This document shows, piece after piece, positions 16,501 through 24,400 of a stretch of DNA of 25,685 nucleotides (its first letter is position 1; each line of letters opens with the position of its first letter). A model generated the notes under the pieces. It searched no databases. It saw nothing but the letters and a program-made list of their open reading frames with translations, and was not told where the DNA came from. This DNA is from a virus. The DNA lies in the IMG/VR virus record IMGVR_UViG_3300005511_000073, positions 1 to 25,685 of that record. The stretch is one strand, 5' to 3'. The position numbers were made by a program, and so were the translations under genes.

Positions 16501-16896
16501 CATCGCACATACCAGTTGGCGGGCATCAACGCGCTGGCGATGGGCAGTTCCCGCGGCGACTCGCCGTACCAGTGGCAAACGTTGCACGTCGGCCCGCCGA
16601 TGCCGACCATTCCGGCGGGGATCTACGCAACGCAGTTCGGTACAACCTGGGTGTCGCTGCGCGTGCGCGGCCTGGAGGCAGTGGGTTTCGAGACGTTCAG
16701 CATGGAGTACGATCCGGCGCGCTTCGCCGATCGGCTCCGCGTGCGCAACGCCTTTGTGCCGCCGGGCCCGCCGGTGCGTGCAATCACGCCTGTAGGTGTG
16801 GACGCGCTGGGCGCCGCGGTGCCCAATGTGCGGCCAGGCGTCCACTACATCCGGCCGGATGGCGACGCCGACCAATACCGCAAAGGAGCCTTCTGA
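13576..16896 (+). CDS. giant repeat virion protein (1106 residues)
   Basis: This is the longest gene in the window and lies inside the tail cluster. The protein is built almost wholly of short degenerate repeats. Residues 4-237 contain three copies of a 78-residue unit; after that a 22-residue unit with the core PxG-hxxhxhG and a later R recurs (Gly at 245, 267, 289, 311, 334, 378, 399, 420), and looser copies continue to the C-terminus (LEPQGTDMLG at 633, VAPEGLQAYRMG at 907, LAGINALAMG at 981). No membrane segment, signal peptide or coiled coil is visible, and there is only a very low Cys content. An elongated beta-structured fibre or a tail-tip scaffold fits. The next gene starts in the TGATG overlap behind AAAGGAG. 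No family name is recognised with certainty. Confidence 0.75.
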   Translation: MADYVAPAGTLSPSWSGKNAYRGPVTRLHASWAGSQQTITPVGWSSLVPGVAALVPQQVARPAGLDASAFGPTWALTSRFNYRPPQYRINGAWDGAQRYTRPTGTLNVTFDNALGYISPNGYDASDFGATTAFGTQFVRPAGIDPLAMGTAVYALFSYQYAPPQWTITASWVGKGNYTPPRNTLDGAWTLPIEAKIVALTGWVDGAIGGVGLYNRTQYAIPAGLAPDAVPAPAVANAARALLPSGINSLALGAQAVSAATRRLSPSGVNLLSIGALTAQLQHRPIALTGFDSLAVANTLSVANRNRYVAAGNIGTAAYGTPSVVLFSRYLLQTGFVATGYGAARVSHGKQTVLVPSIAPPALGTAWVSMSPRIIETAGRDTAAVAIPLVGGTRYLVPQGIDGLAFGTRIIPESQTVTPLGFREQWGQQEIKNRLTYAAPKGFQSTGQEEFRWGRASVWNLRQYVTMVYDPDSALNPPPWSQWTLIENRNRVVGAFGVTPPAWGYTQIDNNARVIQPAGMNPPGYAGTDKAGMVAYGVRRLPIGGVEPPLISTWHAVFNAAKVLAPPGAATAPFGTAALENNRRYFDRIGNFDSATIGTAFIDFAIRTLAIEPWYSIAPPDVRLPEVKLYTRYLEPQGTDMLGVGLAALSMHFNKIEPKWVHRDLVGEPRAYNVTPELRGYGWNSEEFGTAFVRLQRRPVKVDGTSMQLFGQAKIADTKQTITVPGTNLVKLGDKLVVTKTGAPPNTPQTIEVDTLVSSESLFGTPGLNQYVLYTIGVIPPDTGKPTVRIMGVNVDAGIKVDGYGTPTVGLKNRGITVPAWDDAQVYDPGRPIMSPLTIWAVKEAPAQAKANHPVANLHYVGETTVYPPGERFGTARISTYRGILQPTTAGSMAIFGVQSVYLKRRYVAPEGLQAYRMGWVNVGDGRQTLTQFGGADSMVTGRPTVARAPYTGPQTVVPAGIASMTFASTNWVSPLHRTYQLAGINALAMGSSRGDSPYQWQTLHVGPPMPTIPAGIYATQFGTTWVSLRVRGLEAVGFETFSMEYDPARFADRLRVRNAFVPPGPPVRAITPVGVDALGAAVPNVRPGVHYIRPDGDADQYRKGAF
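13585..14290 (+). repeat. three tandem 78-residue (234-base) protein super-repeats
   Basis: Key residues recur at an exact 78-residue step: Tyr 4, 82 and 160 (codons at 13585, 13819, 14053), Tyr 21, 99 and 177, Gly 43, 121 and about 201, and Gly 64, 142 and about 223. Each unit starts with two 17-residue motifs of the form Y-x-x-P-x-x-x-L/I-x-x-x-W (YVAPAGTLSPSW, YRPPQYRINGAW, YAPPQWTITASW) and then two PxG motifs. The DNA has diverged, so this is an old protein-level repeat. Confidence 0.8.
14299..14898 (+). repeat. run of 22-residue protein repeats
   Basis: Within residues about 242-441 the motif P-x-G-h-x-x-h-x-h-G recurs every 21-23 residues: PSGINSLALG, PSGVNLLSIG, LTGFDSLAVA, AAGNIGTAAYG, LQTGFVATGYG, VPSIAPPALG, ETAGRDTAAVA, VPQGIDGLAFG, TPLGFREQWG. 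An Arg usually lies 4-6 residues before the P. Copies are clear in protein but not identical in DNA. Confidence 0.78.
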
Positions 16897-18086
16897 TGGC
16901 CGGAACTTCCCTGATGCCGCTTGCGGGAATCAACACTGTGGCCGAAGACGCGGCGCTGAAGCAGGGCGGCGACAATCCGAAGCTGTATCTGCGCGATGCG
17001 CTGAACGTGGACCTGACGCCTGCCGGCAAGGCGAGCCTCCGCCCTAGCACGCGCCGAGTTTCCGACCAGCCGTTTCGTGCTATCTGGCAAAGCCCGCTGC
17101 ATGGCGACGCCTTTGGCGCGCTGGGAGACCAGTGGGGCAGGCTGAACACCGGCGATTGGTCCTTGGAACCACTGGCGCGAGTCGGCGACGGCGATGTGTC
17201 GCATGAGGTGCTGAACAACCTGGTGTGCGTCGCCGGCCCCGCGGGCATCTTCGCCTTCAACGGCCAGCGCGCCGAGCGGATGGCGCTGGAGACGCCGGCG
17301 GCGCCGCTGGTCCTGGCCGGGCAGGGTGCGCTCAGCAAGGGCACCTACGGCGCGGCCGTCGCGTGGTTGCGCGGGCAACTGGAATCGGCTCCCTCAGCCA
17401 TCGCGTTCGCTGACGTGGACGACAGCGGCGGGCTGGAGATTACGCTGCCCATGTGCCTTGACGCGAGCGTGACGGGTGCGCGGCTCTACCTGACCCGTGC
17501 GAACGGCGGTGAGCTGCTGCTGGCCGGAGACTACCCAGTCGGCGCAGCGCCGATCGCCATGCCGACGCTGCCCGAACTAGGGCGGCCGTCGCAGTTCCGC
17601 AACCTGTCGCCGATGCCGACCGGAAAATTCCTGAAGTACTGGCGTGGCCGGCTGGTGACTGCCCGCGCCAACGTCCTGCGGTTTTCCGAGGCGCTGGCCT
17701 ATCACCTGCACGACGAGCGCTATGGGTTCGTCCAGATGCCGCAGCGCATCACCTTCGTGCAGCCGGTGGACGGCGGCATCTGGGTGGGGCAGGTGGATCA
17801 CGTGGCGTTCCTTGCCGGTACCGAGCCCGGGAACATTTCCATCTCGCGCCGGCAGTCGCGGGCGCCGGTGCCCGGCAGCGCCATCCTGGTGGCGGCGGAG
17901 ATCGTCGGCACCAATGCGTCGCCGGACGGATCGCCCGTGGTCGTCTGGCTGGCAGAAAACGGCTATGTCATGGGCACCAGTTCCGGCGCGATCGCCGAAG
18001 TGCATGCGTCGGTGCTCGCCGGCATCACCGGCCGGGCCGGAACCTCTGTAGTGCTGGATCGCCGTCTGCTGACGGCAGTAACCTGA
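16896..18086 (+). CDS. virion protein, possible tail hub / nozzle type
   Basis: This 396-residue protein starts at ATG 16896 within a TGATG overlap, with AAAGGAG at 16881-16887. It opens with MPLAGINTVAEDAALKQGG and LYLRDALNVDLTPAGKASLR, followed by a long beta-rich body in which short strand pairs alternate with Gly/Pro turns (LNNLVCVAGPAGIFAFNGQR, FLKYWRGRLVTARANVLRFS, VDGGIWVGQVDHVAFLAGTE, VVVWLAENGYVMGTSSGAIA). The opening and the strand-turn rhythm are reminiscent of beta-propeller nozzle proteins such as P22 gp10, which plug the portal channel, but no clear signature proves this. Its place in the tail block supports a structural role. Confidence 0.6.
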   Translation: MAGTSLMPLAGINTVAEDAALKQGGDNPKLYLRDALNVDLTPAGKASLRPSTRRVSDQPFRAIWQSPLHGDAFGALGDQWGRLNTGDWSLEPLARVGDGDVSHEVLNNLVCVAGPAGIFAFNGQRAERMALETPAAPLVLAGQGALSKGTYGAAVAWLRGQLESAPSAIAFADVDDSGGLEITLPMCLDASVTGARLYLTRANGGELLLAGDYPVGAAPIAMPTLPELGRPSQFRNLSPMPTGKFLKYWRGRLVTARANVLRFSEALAYHLHDERYGFVQMPQRITFVQPVDGGIWVGQVDHVAFLAGTEPGNISISRRQSRAPVPGSAILVAAEIVGTNASPDGSPVVVWLAENGYVMGTSSGAIAEVHASVLAGITGRAGTSVVLDRRLLTAVT

Positions 18087-18155
18087 ACCATCCCGATCGT
18101 CCGGGTCTTCAATCGCTGCGCATGAGTGCGGCATAGGAAAACTGGAGTGAAACCT

Positions 18156-18746
18156 ATGCAACGCATTAGCAATGCCCTGCGCATCGAAATGGCCACCGCC
18201 CTGGCGGCCGGCAATTTCAACGTCACCGAAGCCGGCATCGTCTTCCCGCAGCTTTCGGCCCTGGCCGGCGGCGAGTACTTCGGCCGTGTCAACGGCGCCG
18301 AGTGGGAAAAGGAAGGCGACAACCTCATCCCGACCGAGGGACTGGCGCACATCCTGAACGTCGCGCTGGGTGGCAAGGCCAAGGCGTCGTGCTTCCTGGC
18401 GCTGTTCTCCGGCAGCGCCGTGCCGGCCGCCAACTGGACGGCGGCCAACTTCGCCGCGGTGGCGTCGGAAATCACCAGCCTGACCGAGGGCTACACCAGC
18501 GCGACGCGGCCGGCGTGGACGCCTGTCGACACCGCCACCGGCTCCATCGACAATATGGCCGCAGTGGCGTCGGTGACGATTGCGACGGCCTCGCAACTCA
18601 ACGTCAACGGCGCCGCGCTGCTGACCAACAGCACCAAGGGCGGCACCACCGGCGCGCTGGTGTCGGCATCCAAGTACGCCGCCACCCGGGTGTTCCAGAA
18701 CGGCGACACGTACGATATCGGCTATCGGCTGAATCTGACCGTCTAA
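18156..18746 (+). CDS. virion-type beta protein, 196 residues, unknown
   Basis: ATG 18156 is preceded by GGAG at 18144-18147. After a helical start (RISNALRIEMATALAAGNFN), the protein has LNVALGGKAKASCFLALFSG, NWTAANFAAVASEITSLTEG, TSATRPAWTPVDTATGSIDN and ends in FQNGDTYDIGYRLNLTV. The order of elements (subunit-like strand, Ser/Thr/Ala-rich middle, final NGDTYDIGY strand) resembles that of the shorter protein at 11587 (final NGGDIIVTW strand), suggesting that the two share a beta fold. There is no enzyme motif. A small tail or fibre-base structural protein is likely; the exact role is unknown. Confidence 0.6.
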   Translation: MQRISNALRIEMATALAAGNFNVTEAGIVFPQLSALAGGEYFGRVNGAEWEKEGDNLIPTEGLAHILNVALGGKAKASCFLALFSGSAVPAANWTAANFAAVASEITSLTEGYTSATRPAWTPVDTATGSIDNMAAVASVTIATASQLNVNGAALLTNSTKGGTTGALVSASKYAATRVFQNGDTYDIGYRLNLTV

Positions 18747-18749
18747 GCG

Positions 18750-21347
18750 ATGCTGTCGCCGCGCCCCTACGGACGCTTCGCGGAGGATGCAGAGCTATCC
18801 GCTGTCGATGCCGCCGCCGTCGAGCTGCTGGCCAGGAACCTGACGAACTTCAAGCAGGCGTCTGATCTCGCCAACTTGAAGCGTGTCATGGACCTGCCCA
18901 GCGGCCGGCAGGCGGTGGCAACCGACATGGGCGGGGTCTTCCGGATCTTGATCCTGGAGCGTCATGAGCACCCGGAACACCAGTTCGAAGGCGTGGCCGA
19001 GACCAATATCCCCATGCTGTTCTGCGGCGTCGTCACGAGGGCGCAGGTGCTCGCGCAGGGGGAGGGCGTTGGTCTGAAGCTGACCGAGCAGACGCGGCGC
19101 CGGCTGGTGGCGTACAGCGGCGCCGCGGAACTGCCGCCCAAGGATGTCGCGCTTCAGCGGTTCAAAATCGAGTACGAAGCGCGCTTCCAGTACTTCCGGC
19201 CGACCGAACCGGGCATCTACACGTTCACCCAGTACGTGAAGCACCGCCCGACCTGGTACAGCGGCGCCATGGCGGAAGTCATGCAGGTGGCTGGCGGCTA
19301 CGGGCGCCAGAATCTGCAGGATCTGCCCGAGGACAAAGTTGAGCGCGCGCGCATGTTGATCCCAGAGAGCTACATGGGTCTGGTGCGCCAGGAGCTTGGC
19401 AACGTCAGGCTGCCTGGATACAGCGGCTTTCCCGACCGGGAAGGGCAGTTCAAGTGCGAATACGGTGCCAGCCAATGCAACAACGTCGCATTCGACACGT
19501 CCGGCGGCGCGTGGCTGCTTCAGGTGAATGCGCGCGGCGTCTATGCGATGCCGCTGCCGGTCGTGCCCGCGACCACCACCGCGGCGTTTCGCCGGTACGT
19601 CATGGACGTGGGCGACGGCGAGCTGCTGAAGCTGCTCGATCGCTTCGGCGGCATGCCAACGGGCGAAGGTTTCCCGCAGTCCGAGAGCGATTTCGAGGCG
19701 TGGCGCCGGGCCGGCGTGATCATTCAGGTGTGCGATACCGCGGATTTCTACAGTTTCAGCGCGATGTATTCGGCGGGCGGCTGGGCGATGAACCGCAGCG
19801 GCACTGAGGGCTTCAATACCTGCTGGGGCTACGACGGCGCCGGCCTGATGCAGGTGCATGCCTACAAGATGAACTTGTACCTGGCGCCAGCGCCGGAACA
19901 GGGGCGGCTGCGCAACACGTGGGAATACGACCACCCAGAGGACGCGCGCAGGCTCAATGGCTACCTGTCGAAAATCTACGAGGCCTTGACCGCGGGCACC
20001 GCGCGTGAACTGGCCATCAAGTACAAGATTCGCCGTGTGCCGGTCGGCGAGATTCTGGCGCGGGCGCAGAGCAGCAGCGGCTCCGATCTGGACTACTGGG
20101 ACAACCTCGAACTGCCGCCCATCGCGGCGCACGCTGGCCGTGTTTCGCGCGTTGGCACGGGGCCGTTCTACTGGCTGTCGAAGAACCCGGAGTCTTGCAT
20201 CCGGCTGAAGTTCCCGGAACTGAAGGGGCAGGGCTGCGAGTCGTTCATCCACGTGTCGCCGGACTATATGGGCGATCCGGTGAGGTGCGACACCATTGTC
20301 TTCGGCTGCTATGTCGAGGATCAGTTGCGCGTGATCAAGTACTTCTACGACGAACGAAAGCTCAAGCGAGAGACGCAGAGCACCTTCGAGAAGAACATGA
20401 TTGTGGGCCAGTGGGAGAAGACGGAAACCACTGGCAACAGTGGCTTGATGGGCAACTTCTACACCACCGATTTTGACGACCGGCAGGACCAGCCGCCCGT
20501 TACAACGCGCACCAATATCGTTGGAACGGACATGGGCTATGGCAACGTCATGTACCGCACACCGGAGATTTTTTCGCGCTTGGGCACTGTAAGTCGGGCC
20601 CGCTATTACATGCACCGAACGACGGTGGATACCACCCAATCGTTTAGCATCGATGTGGCGGCGCTGGTGCCGGTGTTTGAGCGTGACTGCATCCTGTACG
20701 CCTATCAGGACCACACGGCGGGCCGCACCCGGTCGGAAGAGACGTCCCAAGGGGCTGTGGCTGACCCGACGTCCTATCAGCTATGGTGCTATGACAGTAT
20801 CTTCCACTACTTGGGCACCACATTAAACAATTGCCGCGGCGATCCGCCGTCGATTAACGGGGTGCCCGTCTACGTCGATAGCCTGCTCTACACCCCTACC
20901 GAGGTAAGCGACTTTGCCGAAAGCGGCAACTGGCTGAACCTTCCTGGTGGCGGGTTCCTTGATGTGACCAGCATCTGCGGGCCGTACACCGCGCGCGGAT
21001 CGCCGCACAACGCCAACGGCGTGACCATCGGCGGCGAGGCGCCGGGATTCAATCCGTACTCGAACACCGTGAAGTACCCGGACACTAGTTCCGGGCAACT
21101 CAGCGTGAGCCTGGCCGTGGCCGGCGCCACGGTGGCCAGTCGCGATATGCCGCACACCTGGTACTGGGGCTTCTCGCCAGCGGACGATTTCTATTTCTAC
21201 CGTGACGCCGTGCATAACGCGATCGGCGACACCGACTACGCCAGCATTTACGAGACAGCGCCGGACGGGCTGCGCCGGCGCTGGGGGTACACGACGCTGG
21301 CGGACAACAAGACCGCGCACCACTTCATAGGGGTCATCAATGAGTAA
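18750..21347 (+). CDS. large virion protein (865 residues), unknown
   Basis: This gene starts three bases after the previous stop and has no strong ribosome binding site, which suggests translation coupling. The N-terminal 60 residues are helical (LSAVDAAAVELLARNLTNF, LANLKRVMDLPSG), then come beta-rich parts: FRILILERHEHPEHQFEGVA, FQYFRPTEPGIYTFTQYVKH, AWLLQVNARGVYAMPLPVVP, and later Tyr/Trp/Cys-rich segments (FNTCWGYDGAGLMQVHAYKM, VRCDTIVFGCYVEDQLRVIK). The end (DMPHTWYWGFSPADDFYFYR, YASIYETAPDGLRRRWGYTT) is highly aromatic. No transmembrane or lysis domain is seen. The aromatic, Cys-containing beta composition fits a tail spike or tail hub, but I do not recognise a family. It overlaps the next gene by 8 bases. 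Confidence 0.65.
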   Translation: MLSPRPYGRFAEDAELSAVDAAAVELLARNLTNFKQASDLANLKRVMDLPSGRQAVATDMGGVFRILILERHEHPEHQFEGVAETNIPMLFCGVVTRAQVLAQGEGVGLKLTEQTRRRLVAYSGAAELPPKDVALQRFKIEYEARFQYFRPTEPGIYTFTQYVKHRPTWYSGAMAEVMQVAGGYGRQNLQDLPEDKVERARMLIPESYMGLVRQELGNVRLPGYSGFPDREGQFKCEYGASQCNNVAFDTSGGAWLLQVNARGVYAMPLPVVPATTTAAFRRYVMDVGDGELLKLLDRFGGMPTGEGFPQSESDFEAWRRAGVIIQVCDTADFYSFSAMYSAGGWAMNRSGTEGFNTCWGYDGAGLMQVHAYKMNLYLAPAPEQGRLRNTWEYDHPEDARRLNGYLSKIYEALTAGTARELAIKYKIRRVPVGEILARAQSSSGSDLDYWDNLELPPIAAHAGRVSRVGTGPFYWLSKNPESCIRLKFPELKGQGCESFIHVSPDYMGDPVRCDTIVFGCYVEDQLRVIKYFYDERKLKRETQSTFEKNMIVGQWEKTETTGNSGLMGNFYTTDFDDRQDQPPVTTRTNIVGTDMGYGNVMYRTPEIFSRLGTVSRARYYMHRTTVDTTQSFSIDVAALVPVFERDCILYAYQDHTAGRTRSEETSQGAVADPTSYQLWCYDSIFHYLGTTLNNCRGDPPSINGVPVYVDSLLYTPTEVSDFAESGNWLNLPGGGFLDVTSICGPYTARGSPHNANGVTIGGEAPGFNPYSNTVKYPDTSSGQLSVSLAVAGATVASRDMPHTWYWGFSPADDFYFYRDAVHNAIGDTDYASIYETAPDGLRRRWGYTTLADNKTAHHFIGVINE

Positions 21348-22506
21348 ATACCGCGACGATTCGAACGACACGGCCGTGGCAAGGGACTCGGTCTGGATCG
21401 GCCTGAAGGCCATTACGGAGGGCACGGCGAAGATCACCGAAACAGTGCTGTTCGGCCTGCTGGTGCTCCACGCCGACGCGGCCGTCGCGGCGGACCAGGT
21501 TATCGACCGCCCAGCGCACATGCTGACGGATCAGGCGCGGGTCATCGACGCCGCAAGCGATCACCTGCACGCGCGGCTGCTCATAGCCGAATCCATCGCG
21601 ATCGGCGAGCGCATCACCAGCACCCTGCGGGTCATGCACGGCGACAGCGCCGGTGCCACCGATGTGGTTGTCGATCGCGTGCGAGGCCTGGCCGTAGACG
21701 GCGCGCGCGTAGGCGAAGAGGTGCTGGCCAGCCGTCGCGTGCGCACGCTCGTGACGGACACCGCGCGCGCCGGCGACAGCACCGGCCAGGCCACGGCCGT
21801 GCTGGTGGTCGACACGGCCACGATCGGCGAGGACGCCACCGGGCGGCTGCGCGCCCGAGCACTGCTGGTGGATACAGCCGCGCTGGCCGATGAAGTTACG
21901 GACGGCCATCAGGCAGTTGCGCCGCTGCTGATCGATACCGCGCGCGTGGCGGCCGTGGTGGTCGACCGCCTCGCGGCGCGTGACCTGGTTTCCGACTTGG
22001 CGTTGATCGAGGACGCCTCGGTGGGCGGCGACCAGAGTTCCGGGCAGGCATGGACGGCCAACGTAGATAGCTGGGCCATGAGCCGATATGCGCCATACAC
22101 GTTCACCTCGCTGGCGGTGATCGACGGCCGGCTCTATGGGCTGGCGCCGGATGGTGTCTACGCGCTGGATGGCGGCGAGGAACCAGTGTCTGGCGCACTC
22201 GTGACCGGCAAGATTGACCTGAGCAAGGGCACGCTGGTCCATCCGGTGGCGGCCTACCTGGAATACGAACTGGACGCGGATGGGACGGCCGTCATGGACG
22301 TGACCACCACGCAGAGCGGCGTGCAGGCGGACACCTACAGCTACCCGCTGGAGCGGGAGCCGGCTGCCGTGCTGACCAACGGGCGCTTCAAGTTCGGCCG
22401 CGGCTTGCGCGGGCGGCACTTCAGCTTCGCCCTGCGCCTGACGGGCAAGTACGCCTATATCAATGACCTGCGCGTCGAATCGGCGCCGACCAAAAGGGGA
22501 GTGTGA
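21340..22506 (+). CDS. repeat virion protein with C-terminal beta domain (388 residues)
   Basis: The start overlaps the previous stop by 8 bases (ATGAGTAA). Residues about 38-228 consist of ten copies of an 18-21 residue unit (LVVDTATIGEDATGRLRA, LLVDTAALADEVTDGHQA, LLIDTARVAAVVVDRLAA): a hydrophobic triplet, Asp, Thr-Ala, then a second acidic pair. Residues about 235-388 form a separate domain with YTFTSLAVIDGRLYGLAPDG, KIDLSKGTLVHPVAAYLEYE and RGRHFSFALRLTGKYAYIND, which looks like the C-terminal domain of phage tail proteins that sit near the baseplate or fibre. The repeat region may form an elongated stalk. Function beyond virion structure is unknown. Confidence 0.68.
   Translation: MSKYRDDSNDTAVARDSVWIGLKAITEGTAKITETVLFGLLVLHADAAVAADQVIDRPAHMLTDQARVIDAASDHLHARLLIAESIAIGERITSTLRVMHGDSAGATDVVVDRVRGLAVDGARVGEEVLASRRVRTLVTDTARAGDSTGQATAVLVVDTATIGEDATGRLRARALLVDTAALADEVTDGHQAVAPLLIDTARVAAVVVDRLAARDLVSDLALIEDASVGGDQSSGQAWTANVDSWAMSRYAPYTFTSLAVIDGRLYGLAPDGVYALDGGEEPVSGALVTGKIDLSKGTLVHPVAAYLEYELDADGTAVMDVTTTQSGVQADTYSYPLEREPAAVLTNGRFKFGRGLRGRHFSFALRLTGKYAYINDLRVESAPTKRGV
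21451..22023 (+). repeat. ten 18-21 residue tandem protein repeats
   Basis: Asp or Glu at the start of each unit falls at residues 46, 64, 84, 102, 120, 140, 158, 178, 199 and 219, a mean step near 19. The unit is h-h-h-D-x-A-x-h-x-D/E-x-h followed by a variable basic or polar tail. The spacing alternates mainly between 18 and 20, so two units may form one structural turn. Confidence 0.72.
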
Positions 22507-24398
22507 TGGGTATCGCACCAGACAGCATCCTTGGCGTGGCGGTGGATACCGTCACCGAGAAAATCAGCAGCTTGGACAGCCTGGCGCGCACGTACAGCAC
22601 GCAACTGAGCCAGGCGCTTGCCCAGATCGGCGACATCACCGTGGCCGACGTGCCGGCGCCAACGCGCCCGGATGCGCCCGTCGCCGCGCCGCCGCCCGTA
22701 TCGCTGGACAACCAGCCGACCTACAACCCGTCGCCGCTGGTGCTGCCGGACGCGCCGGGCGGCCTGAGCATTGACGACCTGCTGAAGGATCTGGACGTCG
22801 TCGATATGGACGACATGCCTGACGCGCCGACCATGATCCCCGTCGACATCCCCGATGCGCCGAGCATGGCGGTGATCCAGGTGCCAGAGCGGCCGGACAT
22901 CGACACGAAGGTGGAGATTCCCGACCCGCCCAAGATCGACATGCCGGAAATGGAGGCGCTGGAGAAGATCACGCTACCGGATTTCGTTTTTCCGGACCTG
23001 CCGACCTTCGACGCGACGCCGCCGGACGCCAGCGGCATCACGGTTCCGAATGTCTTCATCAACTGGGCAGAGCCGGTCTATGCGTCCGAGGTGCTGGACG
23101 AACTGCAGGCCACGGTGAAGGCGATGATGGCCGGCGGCACTGGCCTGCCGGCGCCGATCGAGGCCGAGCTGTTCGCCCGCGCGAGGGAGCGCGACAGCGG
23201 CGAGACGTCGCGGCAGGTGCAGGAGGCGGTGGATACATGGGCCGGCCGCAATTTCTCAATGCCGCCGGGCATGCTGGCCAAGCAGGTCGACGTGGCGCGC
23301 GAAGTGGGCAGGCTGAAGGCCGCGGAACTGAACCGCGATATCCTGGTGCAGGCCGCGACGTGGGAAATCGAGAACCTGCGCTTCGCGGTCCAGCAGGGCC
23401 TGGCACTCGAACAGTTGACTGAGAACATGCACGAGAACACGGCCAAGCGCCTGTTCGAGGTTGCCCGCTTCCACGCGGAAAGCCAGATCAACGTGTTCAA
23501 CGCGCAGGTCAGCCTCTTCAACGCCCAGAACGCCGCCTTCCAGACGCTGGCGCAGGTGTACCGCACCAAGCTGGACGCGGCCATTTCGAAGCTCACCGCC
23601 TACAAGACCGCGGTGGAGGGGCAGGTGGCGCTGGGCCAGATCAACCAGCAGCGCGTGGACGTGTTTAAGGCGAAGCTGCAGGCGGTGCAGTCCAACGTCG
23701 AGGTGTACAAGGCGCTCATGCAGGGCGCATCGGTGCGCGCGGACACGATCAAGAACCAGTTCGACGCGTACCGGGCCGACGTGCAGGCCTATGCCGAGCA
23801 GATCGGCGCCGAGAAGGTGAAGTTCGACGCCTACGAAGCCCGCCTGAAGGGTGAATCGGCCAAGGCCGACGTTCTGGATTCTCAGGCCCGCGCTTACGCG
23901 TCGACCATCCAAGGGCTGGCCAACAAAGCGGACATCAAGGTGAAGGGCGTTCAGATCAAGATGGAGGCGGCGCGCACCAAGGTGTCGAAGTTCCTAGCCG
24001 ACGTCGATGCGTACAAGGCTGCCTTGCAGGCAAACCTCAGCAACGTGCAGTACGGCACGTCCGCGTTTCAGGCGCAGGTGGAGGCCTGGCGCGCCGGCGC
24101 CAGCGCCAACGTGGCCAATGCCGAGATGCAGAGCCGTTTCGCCGACATGAACAGCCGGACCAACATCGCGTACGCGGAAATGCAGATCAGCGAGTACACC
24201 GCGAAGATGCAGAACGCTGTGCAGCAGGCTCAGATCGCACTGGAAGCGGCCAAGGCGCTCGGGCAGTACACCGCTCAGCTTGCCGCGGGAGCTATGTCGG
24301 CAGCGCACGTGTCGGCAAGCATCAGCGGATCCGGCAGCGCCAGTTCATCGGAAAGCAACAGCACGAGCACGTCGACCAGCTATAGCTATCAATACTAG
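22506..24398 (+). CDS. Pro-rich, coiled-coil virion protein (630 residues)
   Basis: ATG 22506 overlaps the previous TGA and has AGGGGAG at 22495-22501. Residues 1-45 are helical. Residues about 46-180 are Pro/Asp-rich with repeated PDAP, PDIP and PDPP motifs. Residues about 190-590 are long helices with many Ala, Gln and Glu (ETSRQVQEAVDTWAGRNF, TWEIENLRFAVQQGLALEQL, FNAQVSLFNAQNAAFQTLAQ, RTKVSKFLADVDAYKAALQA), likely coiled coil. The last 28 residues are Ser/Thr-rich and end in SYSYQY. A helical tail appendage or an injected internal protein is plausible. It is the last gene of the late block; the next gene runs in the opposite direction. Confidence 0.68.
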   Translation: MGIAPDSILGVAVDTVTEKISSLDSLARTYSTQLSQALAQIGDITVADVPAPTRPDAPVAAPPPVSLDNQPTYNPSPLVLPDAPGGLSIDDLLKDLDVVDMDDMPDAPTMIPVDIPDAPSMAVIQVPERPDIDTKVEIPDPPKIDMPEMEALEKITLPDFVFPDLPTFDATPPDASGITVPNVFINWAEPVYASEVLDELQATVKAMMAGGTGLPAPIEAELFARARERDSGETSRQVQEAVDTWAGRNFSMPPGMLAKQVDVAREVGRLKAAELNRDILVQAATWEIENLRFAVQQGLALEQLTENMHENTAKRLFEVARFHAESQINVFNAQVSLFNAQNAAFQTLAQVYRTKLDAAISKLTAYKTAVEGQVALGQINQQRVDVFKAKLQAVQSNVEVYKALMQGASVRADTIKNQFDAYRADVQAYAEQIGAEKVKFDAYEARLKGESAKADVLDSQARAYASTIQGLANKADIKVKGVQIKMEAARTKVSKFLADVDAYKAALQANLSNVQYGTSAFQAQVEAWRAGASANVANAEMQSRFADMNSRTNIAYAEMQISEYTAKMQNAVQQAQIALEAAKALGQYTAQLAAGAMSAAHVSASISGSGSASSSESNSTSTSTSYSYQY

Positions 24399-24400
24399 GT

